The translations under genes were made by a program, and so were the position numbers. From NCBI RefSeq assembly GCF_900631955.1, contig NZ_UZWD01000026.1, positions 1 through 64,000 of the forward strand: 64,000 bases of DNA. Reading direction: 5' to 3'. Numbering within the stretch: position 1 is the stretch's first letter; each line of letters begins with the position of its first letter. The notes below the pieces were generated by a model. It was given only the letters and a program-made list of their open reading frames with translations, did no database searches and was not told where the DNA came from. Below are positions 63,649 to 64,000 of the stretch, one piece after another. Origin of the DNA: Devosia equisanguinis (GTDB taxonomy: Bacteria > Pseudomonadota > Alphaproteobacteria > Rhizobiales > Devosiaceae).

Positions 63649-64000
63649 ATGTCCATGTTGATCAAGGGAATGACTGCGGTTCTCACCGGGGCGGCGGCGC
63701 CGGATGGGATCGGGTTCGCCACCGCCCGTCGCTTCGTCGAAGAAGGGGCTAGGGTGGCGATCCTCGATCTCCGACAGGAGGATTGCGCGCGTGCGGCGGA
63801 ATCATTGCGGGCCATTGGAGGCCCGAATGCGGCCATCGGCGCGGCGGTGGATGTGCGGGATCGCCAGGGCCTGGCCCAGGTCGCGCAGCACCTGCAAACT
63901 ACTTTCGGGAAACTCGACATTCTGGTGAACAATGCCGGGATTGCTCAGAAGCGGCGGCTGGAGGAGGTCAGTGCCGAGGATTGGCATGCCACGCTGGATG
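63649..64000 (+). CDS. SDR family oxidoreductase (partial, runs off the window)
   Basis: The first 117 codons of an SDR start at ATG 63649, preceded by GGGAGGAGG. The cofactor motif is TGAAAPDGIG (near residues 13-22), an insertion-bearing form of TGxxxGIG, and NNAGIAQ lies near residue 96. The 3' part, including the Tyr-x3-Lys motif, is beyond the window. It is divergent from the ribose-type importer and probably belongs to the same catabolic unit. Confidence 0.78.
   Translation, partial: MSMLIKGMTAVLTGAAAPDGIGFATARRFVEEGARVAILDLRQEDCARAAESLRAIGGPNAAIGAAVDVRDRQGLAQVAQHLQTTFGKLDILVNNAGIAQKRRLEEVSAEDWHATLD

Overview
The window looks like chromosome of a high-GC alphaproteobacterium of the Hyphomicrobiales, possibly Devosia or a relative. 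That is an inference from gene style, the many ABC importers and the L-fuconate dehydratase type; no rRNA, tRNA, transposase, phage gene or CRISPR array is visible to fix the taxon. Almost all of it is catabolic: seven ABC-type importers or importer parts, each next to enzymes and a regulator, packed into tightly overlapping operons.

Layout. (1) 0.1-11.3 kb: an L-fucose (or related 6-deoxysugar) module. An IclR regulator, a fuconolactonase-type amidohydrolase, a sugar mutarotase and a Gfo/Idh oxidoreductase lie on the minus strand. A complete sugar ABC importer, an enolase-superfamily enzyme, a 2-keto-3-deoxy-L-fuconate dehydrogenase-like SDR and a very convincing L-fuconate dehydratase lie on the plus strand. 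(2) 11.5-14.7 kb: an FAD/NAD(P) protein and sulfate permeases CysT and CysW without CysA; the sulfate-binding protein sits at 21.9-22.9 kb. (3) 14.8-21.6 kb, between those sulfate genes: a sugar-acid module with a galactonate-dehydratase-type enzyme, a GntR/FCD regulator, an unusual single-chain fused pair of ABC permeases, a Tat-dependent binding protein and a divergent ATPase. (4) 23.2-27.5 kb: PepSY protein, cytochrome b561, response regulator, histidine kinase, VIT-family transporter, and a DUF2161 nuclease-like protein. (5) 27.6-57.4 kb: what I read as an indole/tryptophan-derived aromatic degradation super-locus. (6) 57.6-64 kb: a ribose-type ABC importer with cupin, metallo-beta-lactamase hydrolase and SDR, plus the start of another SDR.

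Region 5 is the most interesting. It encodes a styrene/indole-type two-component flavin monooxygenase with its reductase and an SDR; an AraC regulator; two phytoene-desaturase-like FAD oxidoreductases flanking an isatin-hydrolase-like metal-dependent cyclase; a MarR regulator; an indolepyruvate-type 2-oxoacid:ferredoxin oxidoreductase (IorA/IorB-like); a dipeptide-type ABC importer; an SDR, FAH-family hydrolase and cupin; a second MarR; and a RidA, thioesterase, SDR and 2-aminobenzoyl-CoA monooxygenase/reductase operon. No acyl-CoA ligase is present. A consistent but unproven reading is: indolic compound to indoxyl to isatin to isatinate (2-aminophenylglyoxylate), then oxidative decarboxylation straight to 2-aminobenzoyl-CoA by the IorAB-like enzyme, then monooxygenation/reduction and deamination of the non-aromatic CoA intermediate. 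The promoters of at least six of these operons share palindromic motifs (ATATGCAAATGCATAT, CCTAGATGCATGC, and TTTAGGT/ACCTAAA half-sites). This argues from the DNA itself that the scattered operons form one regulon, which also takes in the minus-strand operon of an N-methyltryptophan-oxidase-like enzyme, an M19 dipeptidase and a TrpXYZ-type ABC importer.

Gene boundaries come from reading frames plus visible Shine-Dalgarno sequences. Functions come from remembered family motifs; no database search was run.
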